From assembly GCA_044227805.1 (NCBI GenBank), contig JBGAWA010000062.1, positions 1 to 27,157 on the forward strand: a stretch of 27,157 nt of DNA, read 5' to 3'. The notes under the pieces were generated by a model. That model was not told where the DNA came from. It ran no database searches and saw only the letters and a program-made list of their open reading frames with translations. This stretch comes from JACCZZ01 sp044227805 (GTDB lineage: Bacteria > Bacteroidota > Bacteroidia > Chitinophagales > UBA10324). Both the position numbers and the translations under genes were made by a program. Each line of letters opens with the position of its first letter. The stretch's first letter is position 1. This document shows, piece after piece, positions 26,145 through 27,157 of this stretch.

Positions 26145-27157
26145 AGGCTCTCCTTTGAATGGTTTTGCTGCAGATAGTCTTGAACGATTCCTGCCGGGAA
26201 ACGGATCCAGTTCATTTTACAAACAGTACCAACGGAACGATTGCCACTTACCTCTGGGATTTCGGCGATGGCACTACGTCTGATCAACCAAATCCTTCAT
26301 ACCTATTCGCTGGCAAATGCGCCTAACTTCTATACCGTAACATTAAAAGTGACAAGCGAAGACGGATGCAAAATTGATTCCGTTACCATCAGCAACATGA
26401 TCAGGGTATGGAACAAGTTTGCCTGCATTCATCAACCTTTGCCTCCTACTCTTCCATTGATGTTTGCAGTGCATCGTTCATTTCACCGCTCTATGGTTGT
26501 GTGGTGCAGCCAAACGGACAAGTCTATCAAACAATAGACGGCGGATCACCACCAGCTCTCTCTTGGATTGCCCTGTACCTGTCATCTTAATGGCGTAGCT
26601 ATATTTGCATACAAGGCAACAGCGCGATCTGGATCGCCGGAGAAGGTGTGGGTTTATCAGCTGTAAATTATACGGGAACCATCGGTGGCTGGATCACCTG
26701 GCTGATATCTGCGGCTGCGATATTCAGCAAATCTATTTCCAGCAATCCCAACAGCGGGTATGCTGTGGGCACCAACGGTCAGGTCTGGTATTGGAATGGT
26801 GTGCTATGGAGTAACGCATTCTCAGGTGTCACCAATACTTTTACGGTGTTAATTATTGGAATGGATACCAGGGTGGTGGGTTATAATGGTATCATCTATT
26901 TACTATCAACCCGGTACAGGATGGATCGCCGTGAATTCAGAGTGATCTACAACCTCTATGCTATCGCTTTCGGCTGCACTTGCCCGGGCGGAGGATTCAC
27001 CGGTGGCGGTTATGGTGGTGTTGGATGCAGCGTGGGCGCTTTACGGAAGTATTTCCATCAGCAACAATGCCGGCGCTTCCTACATCCCTGCAATTCCGGA
27101 ACTACGTATGACCTTACCGGTGTCATCGTGATTGATTCACTGCATATGATTTGTGTG
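26145..27157 (+). repeat. large module copy 3, partial (runs off the window)
   Basis: Copy 3 begins with GSPLNGFAADSLERFLPGN. Its landmark CTCTATGGTTGTG lies 1590 bases after that of copy 2. Long blocks are nearly identical to copy 2 in DNA, for example the AVGTNGQVWYWNG region (about 25160-25215 against 26755-26810) and the GGCTGCACTTGCCCGGGCGG block (25383 and 26972). Differences are mostly one-base insertions or losses. The copy is cut by the window end inside the propeller part. Confidence 0.88.

Larger units (their letters stand above)
24490..27157 (+). pseudogene. continuation of the large repeat gene, split by many small indels (probably sequence error)
   Basis: Past ~24490 the coding signal of the 19838 gene continues to the window end but jumps frame repeatedly. 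Breaks can be placed near 24490, 24615-24635, 24740, 24805-24825, 25495 (CCCC for CCC), 25670, 26045 (a missing C), 26205, 26290, 26425, 26550 and several sites after 26590. Between breaks the protein is well conserved, and long stretches return to the phase of the main frame (24911-25540, much of 25625-26045, 26408-26550). Most changes are single bases in short runs, and no IS or rearrangement is present. Conserved protein broken only by one-base indels at the end of a repeat-rich contig suggests low consensus quality; true pseudogenisation cannot be excluded. Confidence 0.75.

Overview
The window looks like chromosomal DNA of a member of the Bacteroidota, probably a free-living Chitinophagia/Saprospiria-type lineage (the lineage is inference). 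The grounds are several large secreted proteins with type IX secretion system (T9SS) C-terminal sorting domains of both type A and type B, promoters matching the Bacteroidota pattern TTG-N19..21-TAnnTTTG, almost no Shine-Dalgarno sites, and a fused formiminotransferase-cyclodeaminase next to hutI.

Layout. (1) 1-30: the 5' end of a minus-strand tRNA-Leu cut by the window edge. (2) 104-7685, minus: a probable three-gene unit of secreted proteins (an FG-GAP/VCBS protein with a type A sorting domain, then two paralogous ~870-residue PKD/Ig-like proteins with type B sorting domains), closed by a strong hairpin terminator at 104-133. (3) 7793-9415, minus: a single-gene unit for a secreted protein with a duplicated ~195-residue domain and a type A sorting domain, with its own promoter and terminator. 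(4) 9691-16757: housekeeping genes: aroC (minus), hutI and a bifunctional ftcD (plus, last two steps of histidine degradation), a small lipoprotein with tandem terminators, a DinB-family protein (minus) and a Cys/Met-metabolism PLP enzyme (plus). (5) 16758-17234: a gene-poor spacer with several perfect inverted repeats and one tiny ORF behind a strong Shine-Dalgarno site. (6) 17235-27157, plus: a second secreted-protein locus of two beta-helix paralogs and a very large repeat protein running off the window.

The large protein has three layers: eight tandem ~79-residue repeats, about five Ig-like domains, and then a ~1.59 kb module (PKD, beta-propeller-like region with three CxC motifs, Ig-like domain) present in at least three copies. 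The first copy is in frame; copies 2 and 3 carry many one-base indels, although copies 2 and 3 are very similar in DNA. That pattern points to poor consensus quality in a repeat at a contig end more than to biological decay, so the true gene is probably longer and intact. The second beta-helix gene has one clear frameshift near 19584, and the displaced frame restores the family C-terminus.

The most distinctive material is the plus-strand locus at 17235-27157: a candidate cell-surface or exopolymer system with no assigned function. The rest is well-understood metabolism and ordinary T9SS cargo.
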